Assembly (NCBI RefSeq): GCF_000015045.1
Contig: NC_008609.1
Location: forward strand, 2,821,001-2,885,000
DNA from: Pelobacter propionicus DSM 2379
GTDB taxonomy: Bacteria > Desulfobacterota > Desulfuromonadia > Geobacterales > Pseudopelobacteraceae
Direction: 5' to 3'
DNA length: 64,000 nucleotides
The notes beneath the pieces were generated by a model that was given only the letters and a program-made list of their open reading frames with translations, was not told the DNA's origin and did not search any database. Position 1 is the stretch's first letter. Each line of letters opens with the position of its first letter. Made by a program: the position numbers and the translations under genes. This document shows, piece after piece, positions 37,781 through 46,032 of the stretch.

Positions 37781-38242
37781 TCAGACCAGCTCCTTCTCCA
37801 TCAGCAGGGCATCCTCTTTCCCCTCGTAATACCCCTTCCTGACGGCGTAGCGCAGGAAACCGAAACGCTCGTACAGCCCGATGGCAGCCAGGTTAGATGC
37901 ACGAACCTCCAGGACCAGACGTTCGGCCCCCCTCTGGCGGGAAAGCGCGATGGCCTGCTCCAGGAGCAGGGAAGCCACCCCCCTCCCCCGCGCTTCCGGC
38001 GCAACGGCGATATCCATGATCTGCGCCTCCTCGAACAGCGACATGGGGCAGACATAGCCGACAAGGGCGCCTTCGCAGAGGGCTACAAAGGGGAAGGAGA
38101 GGTGGGAGTGGATCTCCTGCAGGAAATGCTCGCGCTTCCAGGGAACGGGAAAGGAGGCCTGTTCGATGGCCATGACGGCGTCCAGGTCGGAACGTTCCAT
38201 GGAGCGTATGGTTAGGGGAGCCGCTTCTGCCATGGCAGGCAT
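37781..38242 (-). CDS. rimI: Ribosomal-protein-alanine N-acetyltransferase (GNAT)
   Basis: A 153-residue GNAT with the RimI pattern: LDAVMAIEQASFPVPWKREHF, then IMDIAVAPEARGRGVASLLLEQAI (acetyl-CoA pyrophosphate loop RGRGVA) and EVRASNLAAIGLYERFGF. RimI acetylates ribosomal protein S18, though GNAT specificity is hard to prove from sequence. Three starts are possible (TTG 38251, ATG 38242, ATG 38233) and none has a clear ribosome site; I use 38242. Confidence 0.85.
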   Translation of the reverse strand: MPAMAEAAPLTIRSMERSDLDAVMAIEQASFPVPWKREHFLQEIHSHLSFPFVALCEGALVGYVCPMSLFEEAQIMDIAVAPEARGRGVASLLLEQAIALSRQRGAERLVLEVRASNLAAIGLYERFGFLRYAVRKGYYEGKEDALLMEKELV

Positions 38243-38291
38243 GATATGCAAAAGAGCCGTTAAAGTAAACGCTTTTTGCCTGACGGAGACA

Positions 38292-38319
38292 TTGACAGCA
38301 TACTGATTATATGCATAAT
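38292..38319 (+). promoter_or_regulatory. Promoter of the MarR-efflux operon
   Basis: TTGACA at 38292-38297, a 16-base spacer and CATAAT at 38314-38319 make a strong housekeeping-type promoter (11 of 12 consensus bases). Confidence 0.75.
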
Positions 38320-38320
38320 C
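38305..38320 (+). promoter_or_regulatory. Candidate MarR operator
   Basis: GATTAT and ATAATC form a perfect inverted repeat around ATGC, overlapping the -10 box. The size and location fit a MarR-family autorepression site. Confidence 0.6.
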
Positions 38321-38352
38321 ACAAAAATTCCGCTGACGAGGACGCCCTCACC

Positions 38353-38796
38353 ATGTACGACATCGAACACAGCATCGGGTTCCTCCTCTCCAAGGCCTAC
38401 CAGCGCGCCTGGGCCATCCTGCGGGAGGAGATCGAACCGTACGACCTGACCCCGCCCCAGTTCTGCCTGCTGGCCTTCCTCTGGCAGCAAGACGGCCTGA
38501 CCCAGGCCGAACTGGCCGAAAAGGGGCAGATCGACCGTTCCACCATCGGCGGCATGGTGGACCGCCTGGTTAAGCTCTCCCTGGTGGAGCGCAGACCGCA
38601 CCCCCAGGACCGCCGCGCCCACATGATCCACCTGACCGGACAAGGGAAAGAGCTGGAACAGCCGTTGTCCGACTGCGCCCAACGCGCCCGGGCCAGGATC
38701 ACCAGCTGCCTGAACGGGCAGGAAGCCAATGAGCTGACACGGATGCTGGAGCTGATGCGCGCCGACCGGAGGTTCTATGAAGTTCCAACCTGTTAG
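38353..38796 (+). CDS. MarR-family transcriptional regulator
   Basis: A 147-residue winged-helix repressor: GFLLSKAYQRAWAILREEI (dimer helix), LTPPQFCLLAFLWQQDGLTQAELAEKGQIDRSTIGGMVDRLVKL covering the HTH (recognition helix RSTIGGMVDRL), wing ERRPHPQDRRAHMIHLT, and a C-terminal helix. The first in-frame ATG (38311) overlaps the -10 box of the promoter, so translation must start later; the ATG at 38353 begins MYDIEHSIGF, a normal MarR start. The 3' end overlaps the outer-membrane channel gene by 20 bases. It probably represses the efflux operon and responds to its substrate. Confidence 0.9.
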   Translation: MYDIEHSIGFLLSKAYQRAWAILREEIEPYDLTPPQFCLLAFLWQQDGLTQAELAEKGQIDRSTIGGMVDRLVKLSLVERRPHPQDRRAHMIHLTGQGKELEQPLSDCAQRARARITSCLNGQEANELTRMLELMRADRRFYEVPTC

Positions 38797-40051
38797 CCTG
38801 GCCCTCGTCATCCTGTTAATCTTGGCGTCCCATGCCCGGGGGGCTGCGCTTTCCCTGTCGGACTGCCTCGAAAAAGCGGAAAAGCACAACCCCGAACTGC
38901 GAACGCTGGCCTGGGAACCGATCATGGCGGAACAGAACGTAGCCCAGGCCGTATCGGCACGCTATCCCCGCCTGGACGGCCGGGTCGGCTATACCATGCA
39001 AAAGGATCCCCAGGCCGCGATCATCATGGGACGCGTGGCCGAATTGCAGGATTCCGACTATGCCCACGGCGGACTGGAGGCGCTCTACACCATCTACGAC
39101 TTCGGCAAACGGGAGGCGCGCATCAGCCAGGCCCGCGCCACTGCCGACGCCATACGCAGCAGGTACGATGCCCGGCGCACGGACGTTTCCCTACAGGTTA
39201 TCGAGGTCTACTTCGGCATCCTTGAGGGGATGCAGCTGGTAGAGGCGGCACGGGACGAGATCACCCAGGTGGAGCAGCACCGCCGCATGGCCCAGGCCCT
39301 GTTCGACGAGGGGGTGGTCACCCGCAACGACATCCTGCAGGCCGATGTGCGCCTGGCATCGGCCCGCCAGACCCTGCTCTCCCGGAACAACAGCCTGGAC
39401 AACACCTGGCTGCGGCTGAACTACCTGACCGGCAGCGCCCCCTCATTCCGAGGCGAGTTGAGCAGCGAGGCAGGTATTGGCGACAGGACCGACGCTCCCA
39501 CCGGAGACAGCGCTGCCCTGACCAAGCGCCCCGAGATTCTTGCCCTGCGCAAGGGGGTGGATGCCAGCCAGGCCGAACTCAAGGAGAGCAGGAGCGCCTA
39601 TCTCCCCGAACTGTACACCCGCCTGGCCCTGGAATACGTGGATAACAGCAAGTACCGCGAACAGACCATCATGTCTGCCGGCGTGGGACTCAAGGTAAAC
39701 CTGTTCGACGGTTTCGCCACAACCGCGGCCAGGGACAGGGCGGCGCGGAACCTCTCCCGGAGCCAGGACCTGCTGCGCCAGGGCGAGACGCAGGTGCAAC
39801 TGGAGATATCCACGGCCCGCAACGACCTGCGGGTTGCGGGTGAGCGGATCACCGTGACCGAGACCGCCATTCGCCAGAGCCAGGAGAACCTGCGCATCAA
39901 CCACGAGCGCTATAAAGAGCGGGTCGGCACGGCCACCGAGGTGCTGGACGCACAGACCCTGCTGACCCAGACCAGAACCGACTATTTCCGGGCCCTTTTC
40001 GACCGTCAGGTGGCGGCCGCCCGCCTGAGGCGCGCCCTGGGAGAACTGTAG
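38777..40051 (+). CDS. TolC-family outer-membrane efflux channel
   Basis: A 424-residue outer-membrane factor with a signal peptide (LALVILLILASHARGAALS) and the duplicated, coiled-coil-rich architecture of TolC: LSLSDCLEKAEKHNPEL near the N-terminus, RISQARATADAIRSRYDARRT, and a second repeat with LGLKVNLFDGFATTAARDRA-type sequence. GGAGG lies four bases before the ATG inside the marR 3' end. It provides the exit duct for the EmrA/EmrB pump encoded downstream. Confidence 0.92.
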   Translation: MKFQPVSLALVILLILASHARGAALSLSDCLEKAEKHNPELRTLAWEPIMAEQNVAQAVSARYPRLDGRVGYTMQKDPQAAIIMGRVAELQDSDYAHGGLEALYTIYDFGKREARISQARATADAIRSRYDARRTDVSLQVIEVYFGILEGMQLVEAARDEITQVEQHRRMAQALFDEGVVTRNDILQADVRLASARQTLLSRNNSLDNTWLRLNYLTGSAPSFRGELSSEAGIGDRTDAPTGDSAALTKRPEILALRKGVDASQAELKESRSAYLPELYTRLALEYVDNSKYREQTIMSAGVGLKVNLFDGFATTAARDRAARNLSRSQDLLRQGETQVQLEISTARNDLRVAGERITVTETAIRQSQENLRINHERYKERVGTATEVLDAQTLLTQTRTDYFRALFDRQVAAARLRRALGEL

Positions 40052-40092
40052 CCAAGAACAGTATTGTACTGTCCGATGGAGGGACATGAATC

Positions 40093-41220
40093 ATGACGGA
40101 AGAGACGCACACGCCGGGCCAGAGCCAGGCGGAGCCGGAAGCGGCCAGGGCGGAACCATTGCCCGACACACCCAACGGAAACGGGGGCAAGAAGCGCCGC
40201 GCCCTGATCATACTGCTGATGGCCGGCCTGGTCTGCCTTGTGCTCGGCCTCGCCTGGTGGATCCACGGCAAGAGCCACATCGAGACCGACAACGCCTTCA
40301 TCGAGGCCAAGACCGTGTCCATCTCCTGCAAGGTAGCCGGCACGGTCAAGCGGGTGCTGGTGGAGGACAACCAGTATGTCGGGAAGGGCGATGCGCTGGT
40401 GGAACTGGACCAGGAGGACTACCGGGTGCAGGTGGCCCAGGCCGAGGCAGGGGTGAGTGTGGCCGAGAACGAGACCGGCGGCGAGCAGTTGCGGGCCGAG
40501 GGGGCACGGGCCACGGTGGAGCTTGCCAGGGCCCGCGCCGAGCAGGCCGATCTGGACCTGCGGCGTGGCGAGGCGCTCTTTCGGCGTGAGGTGATCCCCC
40601 GGGAGCAGTTGGACCGGCTCGGAACCGCCCAGCGGGTGGCGCAGTCCCAGCTCAGGGAGGCCCGGGAGGGGTTCAAACAGGCACAGGCCGTGGCAGGCCT
40701 GGCAGGTCCGGGAGGCAACAGGGCCAGGGTGCGGCAGCGCCAGGCGCTGCTGAACGAGGCGCGGCTCAGGCTCTCCTATACCCGGGTGCTGGCCCCCACC
40801 AACGGCTACATCACCCGCAAGGCGGTGGAACCGGGAGCCAACATCCAGGCCGGCCAGCCGCTGATGGCCCTGGTGCCGCTGCAGGACGCCTGGATCATCG
40901 CCAACTACAAGGAAGGGCAGCTCACCCATATCAGGCCCGGCCAGAAGGTGGAGTTTACCGTGGACGCCTATCCCGACAGGAGCTTCACCGGCAGGGTGAA
41001 CAGCATCATGGCCGGCACTGGTGCGGCGTTCTCCCTGCTGCCGCCGGAGAACGCCACCGGCAACTACGTCAAGGTGGTGCAGCGCATACCGGTCAAGATT
41101 TCCATCGACAACAACAGCGACCCGGAACACCTGCTGCGGGTGGGGATGAGCGTTGTCCCCACCGTGCTGGTGGAGCGCTCCACCGGCGAGATACTGAGGG
41201 ATCTGGTCCCGTTCCTGTAG
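40093..41220 (+). CDS. emrA: Membrane-fusion (HlyD/EmrA-type) efflux adaptor
   Basis: A 375-residue periplasmic adaptor. An N-terminal cytoplasmic tail is followed by one membrane helix (ALIILLMAGLVCLVLGLAWW), the first lipoyl half (VSISCKVAGTVKRVLVEDNQYVG), a coiled coil (about residues 110-220), and the second lipoyl half plus beta-barrel (YTRVLAPTNGYITRKAVEPG). It joins the inner-membrane EmrB to the TolC-like channel. The TAG stop lies within a palindromic repeat unit (41217-41242). Confidence 0.93.
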   Translation: MTEETHTPGQSQAEPEAARAEPLPDTPNGNGGKKRRALIILLMAGLVCLVLGLAWWIHGKSHIETDNAFIEAKTVSISCKVAGTVKRVLVEDNQYVGKGDALVELDQEDYRVQVAQAEAGVSVAENETGGEQLRAEGARATVELARARAEQADLDLRRGEALFRREVIPREQLDRLGTAQRVAQSQLREAREGFKQAQAVAGLAGPGGNRARVRQRQALLNEARLRLSYTRVLAPTNGYITRKAVEPGANIQAGQPLMALVPLQDAWIIANYKEGQLTHIRPGQKVEFTVDAYPDRSFTGRVNSIMAGTGAAFSLLPPENATGNYVKVVQRIPVKISIDNNSDPEHLLRVGMSVVPTVLVERSTGEILRDLVPFL

Positions 41221-41313
41221 GGGCGGCCCCGTGTGGCCGCCCCCCTGCAACATGGATTGCGGCACGACATCCCTTATGCCCGCTGTCGGGCACCCACACA
41301 GGGGTGCCCCTAC
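41217..41313. repeat. Pair of inverted REP-like units between emrA and emrB
   Basis: Unit 1 (41217-41242, plus) and unit 2 (41288-41313, minus) are inverted copies of one 26-base motif with consensus GTAGGGGC, two variable bases, CCC, Y, GTGTGG, two variable bases, GCCC. Each unit also folds on itself. The two units can pair as arms of a larger structure, and unit 1 supplies the emrA stop codon. Confidence 0.8.
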
Positions 41314-41321
41314 GGTACACC

Positions 41322-42884
41322 ATGACAACGACCTCTGAAAAAAACGTCAACAAATGGCTGATCACCATCACGGTCATGCTCCCCACCATCATGGAGATCA
41401 TCGACACCTCCGTGGCCAACGTGGCCCTGCCGCACATGCAGGGGAGCCTGAACGCCGGCACGGACGAGATCACCTGGGTGCTGACCTCCTACCTGGTCAG
41501 CAACGCCGTGGTGCTCCCCATAACCGGCTGGCTGTCGCGCGTCTTCGGCCGCAAGCGTTTCCTGATGACCTGCATCACCCTGTTCACCCTGGCATCGCTG
41601 CTCTGCGGCTCGGCCCCCACCCTGGCAACCCTGATTCTGTTCCGCATCATCCAGGGGGCTGCCGGGGGTGCCCTGATTCCCATCAGCCAGGCCATCCTGA
41701 TGGAGACCTTTCCCCCCCGGGAGCGCGGCATGGCCATGGCCATCTTCGGGGTGGGCGCCATGTTCGGCCCCATCGTCGGCCCGGCCCTGGGGGGCTGGAT
41801 CACCGACAACCTGAACTGGCGCTGGATCTTCTACATCAACCTGCCCATCGGCATGATTGCCCTGGTGATGTGCGGCCTGTTCATCTTCGACCCCGCCTAC
41901 CTGAAGCGGGGCGCACAAACCATGCGGATCGACTACGGGGGACTCGTGTTGCTCACCACCGGCATGGGCGCCCTGCAGGTGGTGCTGGACAAGGGGCAGC
42001 AGGAGGACTGGTTCAACTCATCCTTCATCATCGCCTTCAGCATCATCATGGTGGTTTCCCTGGTCGCCCTGGTCTGGGTGGAGCTGACCCATGACCATCC
42101 GATCATCAACCTGCGGCTGTTCAGGAACATCTCCTTCTCCGCCGGCAACTTCATCATGTTCGTGGTCGGCTTCTGCCTCTACAGCTCCATCACCATGATC
42201 CCGCTCTTCCTGCAGAACCTGATGGGCTACTCTGCCACCGACGCCGGCATGGTGCTGGCGCCGGGCGGCGTGGCAACCCTGATCACCATGCCGCTGGTGG
42301 GGCTCATGCTGCAGAAGCGGGACGGCAGAAAGATCGTCTTCCTTGGCCTGGTGATAGGCGCAACAGCCATGTTCTTCATGCAGCGCCTGAACCTCTTGGC
42401 CTCCTACGGCGATTTCGTCTGGCCGCGGGTGGTGCTGGGAGTCGGGCTGGCCATGATCTTCGTGCCGCTGACAACCGTGACCCTGGCCACCATTTCCCGC
42501 CAGGAGATGGGCAACGCCACCGGAATGTTCAATCTGCTGCGCAACATCGGCGGCAGCGTGGGTATCGCCATGGCCGCCACCATTCTGGCGCGGCGGGAAC
42601 AGTTCTACCAGACCGCTCTCTCCGGCCACAGCGTCCCCTACGATCCGGTCTGGCAGATGAAGTTCAGCCAGCTCAAACAGGCCCTGGTACTGAAGGGGAT
42701 ATCCGTCGCCCAGGCCGACCAGACCGCCCTGGGCATCATGTACGGGGTGGTGCGCCGCCAGGCCGGGGCCTTGGCCTTCAACTACGTCTTCTGGGTGATC
42801 GGCGTCGCCTTCCTCTCCATCATCCCGCTGCTTCTGCTGCTAAAAAGAAGCAGCCACGAAGGCGAGAACCCGGCGGCTCACTGA
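41322..42884 (+). CDS. emrB: DHA2-family MFS multidrug exporter (EmrB/QacA type)
   Basis: A 520-residue proton-driven inner-membrane pump with 14 predicted helices. It shows the DHA2 signatures: MEIIDTSVANVALPHM in helix 1, the motif A-like loop GWLSRVFGRKRFLM, and motif C-like GAMFGPIVGPALGGWI in helix 5. The C-terminal half ends in IIPLLLLLKRSS. The start at 41322 (MTTTSEKN) is preferred to the in-frame GTG at 41304 because that GTG lies in the repeat unit. It works with the EmrA-like adaptor and TolC-like channel as a tripartite pump. Confidence 0.93.
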   Translation: MTTTSEKNVNKWLITITVMLPTIMEIIDTSVANVALPHMQGSLNAGTDEITWVLTSYLVSNAVVLPITGWLSRVFGRKRFLMTCITLFTLASLLCGSAPTLATLILFRIIQGAAGGALIPISQAILMETFPPRERGMAMAIFGVGAMFGPIVGPALGGWITDNLNWRWIFYINLPIGMIALVMCGLFIFDPAYLKRGAQTMRIDYGGLVLLTTGMGALQVVLDKGQQEDWFNSSFIIAFSIIMVVSLVALVWVELTHDHPIINLRLFRNISFSAGNFIMFVVGFCLYSSITMIPLFLQNLMGYSATDAGMVLAPGGVATLITMPLVGLMLQKRDGRKIVFLGLVIGATAMFFMQRLNLLASYGDFVWPRVVLGVGLAMIFVPLTTVTLATISRQEMGNATGMFNLLRNIGGSVGIAMAATILARREQFYQTALSGHSVPYDPVWQMKFSQLKQALVLKGISVAQADQTALGIMYGVVRRQAGALAFNYVFWVIGVAFLSIIPLLLLLKRSSHEGENPAAH

Positions 42885-42907
42885 GGCTGTATACCGGCGC
42901 GAGAAAG

Positions 42908-42941
42908 AAAAAAGCCGCTCCCCTTCGGGTAGCGGCTTTTT
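42908..42941. terminator. Bidirectional intrinsic terminator
   Basis: An AGCCGCT / AGCGGCT stem has a CCCCTTCGGGT loop region, with an A tract on the left and a T tract on the right, so it can end both the efflux operon (plus) and the outer-membrane protein gene (minus). Confidence 0.88.
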
Positions 42942-42966
42942 GGTCACCTGCCGGCAAACGCTCCTT

Positions 42967-43635
42967 TCAGAACTTGAATCTGAGCCCCAGGGTGGCATTG
43001 TGACTCTCGAATTTCATGCGGGTGCCCGCATTCCCCTCGTCGAATTTCCCCTTGTCGGTGGCGAAGTAGCGGTAGCCCACATCCAGGGAGAAATAGCGGT
43101 TGATGCTGATATCAATCCCGGCGCCGATCTGATAGGCGAAGACCGTATCATCGTCGGAATCGTACAAAGACCAGCGCACCCCGTTGGAGACACCGGACGT
43201 ATCGTCCAGGTAGAGGGTGGCGAACCCGATGCCACCGCCAAGGTAGGGGGTCACCGGAGTATCGTTGTGCAGGTCGAAGTAGCAGTTGGCCATGACCGCG
43301 AATGCACTCAGGGAGCCATCCAGATCGTGATACCTGATATCGCTGGTGGCATCATAAACCGAATCGATCTCCGCTCCCTTGTAGGAGAGTTCACCCTCCA
43401 GGCGGACATAGCCGAAGTCATAGCCGGCACTCCCCCCCACGTCGATTCCCGGATCGAACTCCACTCGGTCATTGTAGGATCCCCAGGAATCGTAGCTATG
43501 GGCGTTCCTATCCTGGGGCACCGTCACCCCCACGAACCAGGAGACGTAGGGGCCCGGCCGTGGGGGCTCCGCCCGGGCGAGGGACGGAATCAGAAGGGTT
43601 GCCAGGGCCGCGACAATGATCATATTCCGTTTCAT
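42967..43635 (-). CDS. Outer-membrane beta-barrel protein (OmpA/OmpW-like porin fold)
   Basis: A 222-residue protein with a signal peptide (MKRNMIIVAALATLLIPSLA, cleavage after ARA), then alternating amphipathic strands (YVSWFVGVTVPQDRN, VGGSAGYDFGYVRLEGELSY, TPYLGGGIGFATLYL, YQIGAGIDISINRYFSLDVGYRYF read in parts) and a terminal Phe (LGLRFKF), typical of eight-stranded barrels recognised by the Bam complex. AAGGAGG sets the start at 43635. Function unknown; it may be a surface porin or adhesin-like barrel. Confidence 0.85.
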   Translation of the reverse strand: MKRNMIIVAALATLLIPSLARAEPPRPGPYVSWFVGVTVPQDRNAHSYDSWGSYNDRVEFDPGIDVGGSAGYDFGYVRLEGELSYKGAEIDSVYDATSDIRYHDLDGSLSAFAVMANCYFDLHNDTPVTPYLGGGIGFATLYLDDTSGVSNGVRWSLYDSDDDTVFAYQIGAGIDISINRYFSLDVGYRYFATDKGKFDEGNAGTRMKFESHNATLGLRFKF

Positions 43636-43906
43636 GGTATTCCTCCTTGTGCGTGAAAATCCGCGGGGCTCCCCGTCCAGGCCGGCACCCCGCCTCGTTC
43701 CAGCAAGTATAGCACCATCACAACGGTTGGCATGCGGACGGCACGTACCAAGCACCCTTGACCTGGGCGTTCCTTCGCCGGCAAGCAGATAGAATCAACG
43801 GCAAGCGACAACGAAAGGGAGCATGGCCGCAACGCTGCTCTTTTCCGTGGAATCCTGAACCCAAACGTGGTAATGGTTGTCAATCTTTAACCCAGGAGGT
43901 GGCCAG

Positions 43907-44365
43907 GTGAACAGATCGATCCCACTGATACTCTCCATCGCAGCACTCACCATGAGCGGATGCAACTCCAGGCCGGTAATCGAGCAGCCGAACAAACCGG
44001 CGGCAACCGCACCGGCAACCGCACCGGCAACCGCACCGGCACCCGGCCAGCTCCCGCCCGGCCACCCCCAGGTCGGCCAGGCGGGTGACAATCCCCATGC
44101 CGGCATGAAGGCCCAGGACCTCCCCCCAGGGGTCGGCAAGAAGGCCAGGGTAACCCAGGTCATAAGCAGGGACGGCAAGACATTCCTGGAACTGGTTGAC
44201 GAGAAGGGGGAGAAACTCTGGCTGGCCATGCCCGAGGTGAAGGTGAGCGTGGGAAACAGCATCGAATATCCCGAGGCGCCGGTCATGGAGAAATTTCACA
44301 GCAAGACCCTCAACCGGGACCTGGAGCGGGTATCCTTCGTGCCGGGGATCAGGGTGGTGAAATAG
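43907..44365 (+). CDS. Lipoprotein with OB-fold-like domain
   Basis: A 152-residue lipoprotein: signal peptide with lipobox LTMSGC (Cys about residue 18), then a repetitive Ala-Thr-Pro linker (three tandem PATA units, an imperfect 12-base DNA repeat at about 43999-44040), and a C-terminal OB-fold-like domain (RVTQVISRDGKTFLEL, EKLWLAMPEVKVSVGN, FHSKTLNRDLERVSFV). The start is the GTG at 43907, set by GGAGG eight bases before it. A terminator follows. Function unknown; probably anchored in the outer membrane. Confidence 0.8.
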   Translation: MNRSIPLILSIAALTMSGCNSRPVIEQPNKPAATAPATAPATAPAPGQLPPGHPQVGQAGDNPHAGMKAQDLPPGVGKKARVTQVISRDGKTFLELVDEKGEKLWLAMPEVKVSVGNSIEYPEAPVMEKFHSKTLNRDLERVSFVPGIRVVK

Positions 44366-44391
44366 GGTAAACAGGTAGGAAAGGTTAAACG

Positions 44392-44419
44392 AGCGGGGCC
44401 GGTAATGGCCCCGCTTTTT
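44392..44419 (+). terminator. Intrinsic terminator after the lipoprotein gene
   Basis: AGCGGGGCC and GGCCCCGCT pair around a six-base loop and are followed by five T residues. It reaches the stop of the convergent radical SAM gene. Confidence 0.88.
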
Positions 44420-45957
44420 CATTTCCCCAGAGCCGCCAGCGAGGGGCCATGGTTGGGGACCAGCTTGAGCACACGGCAATAGCAGTCGGCAGCTCCCCGC
44501 TGTTTCCCCTGCTCGGCCAGCAGGTCTCCCAGCAGGTACCATCCCCAGGGGTTGTCCGGCTCCCGGGCGACGATCTCCCTGAACTCGCGCTCGGCAGTTC
44601 CCGGATCCCCCCGACGCAGGAAATACTCTCCCGCCAGCACGTTGGTCGCATAGCAGTAGCCCAGTGCTCGTTTCTGGCGCTCAAAGCAGCGTCCGTCCCG
44701 CTCCGGCCTGCCGGTCAGCGCGCGCAGCAGCCTTGCCGGCGGCCGCTGTGGCTTCCCTGCCGCGTAGACGGCCGCCTCCCGGCTGGTCGCAAAGATATTC
44801 ACCGGCACCCTCCCGGCGCTGACCGCCTCCTGGAACAACCGCGTGCCCGGAAAGTAGGCCAGGGGGGAGACATAACCGTCATCCGGCCGGATGCGCTTCA
44901 TCAGGGCAATGCTGGCGTCCAGGTCGTCGTCGGTCTCGCCCGGGATACTGCTGATCAGGTAGACCGAGAGGCTGATGCCGACTTTTTTGACCGCGGCAGC
45001 CGCAGCTTCCACCTGGGCCGGCGTGATCTGCTTGCCCAACAGGGAGAGGATCCGGGGCGAACCCGATTCCACGCCGATCTGAACGCATTCACACCCTGCC
45101 CGCTTCATCCAGACCAGCAGTTCCTCATCCAGACTGGTGACCCGGGACTGGCAATTCCAGAGGATATGGGCTCTGGAGCGGATCAGAAGGCGGCAGAATT
45201 CCAGGGCGCGCCGACGGTCAGCCGTGAAGGTGTCGTCCCGCAGGGAGAAGTAGATCAGACCGTAGCGCTGGCGGATGAACAGGATCTCCTCCAGCATGTT
45301 CTCTGGAGAACGGAAGCGGACGCGACGCATCCAGAAGCCGGGAGAGCTGCAGAAGGTGCAGGAGGAGGGGCAGCCGCGGGCGGTGATCATGAATTCGGCC
45401 TGCAGCGGGATATCCACTCCCCGGGAGTGTTCCAGATACCGGGAGGCGAAGGGGAGCGCATCCAGGTCCGCCAGCAGTACACGCTGTCGCGTGACCTCGA
45501 CCCGGTCGTCGCGCCGAAAAGCTATGCCTGCCAGGCCGCTCCAGTCGCCCCCTTCCCGGAGGCGCTCTGCAAGCTCCAGCAGCGTGGCCTCCCCCTCTCC
45601 GCGGATCACCAGGTCAACGGGTGAGCCCTGGCCCAGGACCTCGTCGTACTGGAAGCTGGCATGTCCCCCCCCCATGACAATGACACATTCGGGATCAAGG
45701 CGGCGTGCGACGTGGGCCAGTTCCAGGGATGCGTGGCGGTTGTGGGTCCACTGGGAGATGACCAGGAGCCGCGGCCGAATCTCCCTGAGCGAAGCCTCGA
45801 TCCGGGAAGCGGACCAGGCGGAGAAATTGGCCAGGAGCGCATCGAAACCTACTTCCCGCAGACAGGCCTGCAGGGAGCAGAGTCCTGTGGGAAGCAGGGA
45901 GATGTGGGGATCGTCGCGGTCGCGAGAAGCGGATATGTAGGCCAGAAGGACAGTCAT
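44419..45957 (-). CDS. B12-binding radical SAM protein with C-terminal TPR
   Basis: A 512-residue protein. Residues 1 to about 145 form a cobalamin-binding-like domain (VIVMGGGHASFQYDEVL), followed by a radical SAM core with the [4Fe-4S] motif in RGCPSSCTFCSS (CxxxCxxC, about residue 195) and the GVESGSPRIL region. The C-terminal part (about 420-512) is helical and TPR-like (DPGTAEREFREIVAREP). B12-dependent radical SAM enzymes often do methylations or ring rearrangements on unknown metabolites. There is no visible Shine-Dalgarno sequence, and a strong terminator sits 13 bases upstream. Confidence 0.88.
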   Translation of the reverse strand: MTVLLAYISASRDRDDPHISLLPTGLCSLQACLREVGFDALLANFSAWSASRIEASLREIRPRLLVISQWTHNRHASLELAHVARRLDPECVIVMGGGHASFQYDEVLGQGSPVDLVIRGEGEATLLELAERLREGGDWSGLAGIAFRRDDRVEVTRQRVLLADLDALPFASRYLEHSRGVDIPLQAEFMITARGCPSSCTFCSSPGFWMRRVRFRSPENMLEEILFIRQRYGLIYFSLRDDTFTADRRRALEFCRLLIRSRAHILWNCQSRVTSLDEELLVWMKRAGCECVQIGVESGSPRILSLLGKQITPAQVEAAAAAVKKVGISLSVYLISSIPGETDDDLDASIALMKRIRPDDGYVSPLAYFPGTRLFQEAVSAGRVPVNIFATSREAAVYAAGKPQRPPARLLRALTGRPERDGRCFERQKRALGYCYATNVLAGEYFLRRGDPGTAEREFREIVAREPDNPWGWYLLGDLLAEQGKQRGAADCYCRVLKLVPNHGPSLAALGK

Positions 45958-45970
45958 GGATATACCGGCT

Positions 45971-45999
45971 AAAAAAAATCCGGGCCATGGGGCCCGGAT
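45971..45999 (-). terminator. Strong intrinsic terminator after the NlpC/P60 gene
   Basis: On the minus strand ATCCGGGCC pairs with GGCCCGGAT around CCAT, followed by eight T residues. It is placed between the NlpC gene and the radical SAM start, only 13 bases from the latter. Confidence 0.93.
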
Positions 46000-46032
46000 C
46001 GTTGGATACGGCTACGCAAACAGGGCGCGGAA

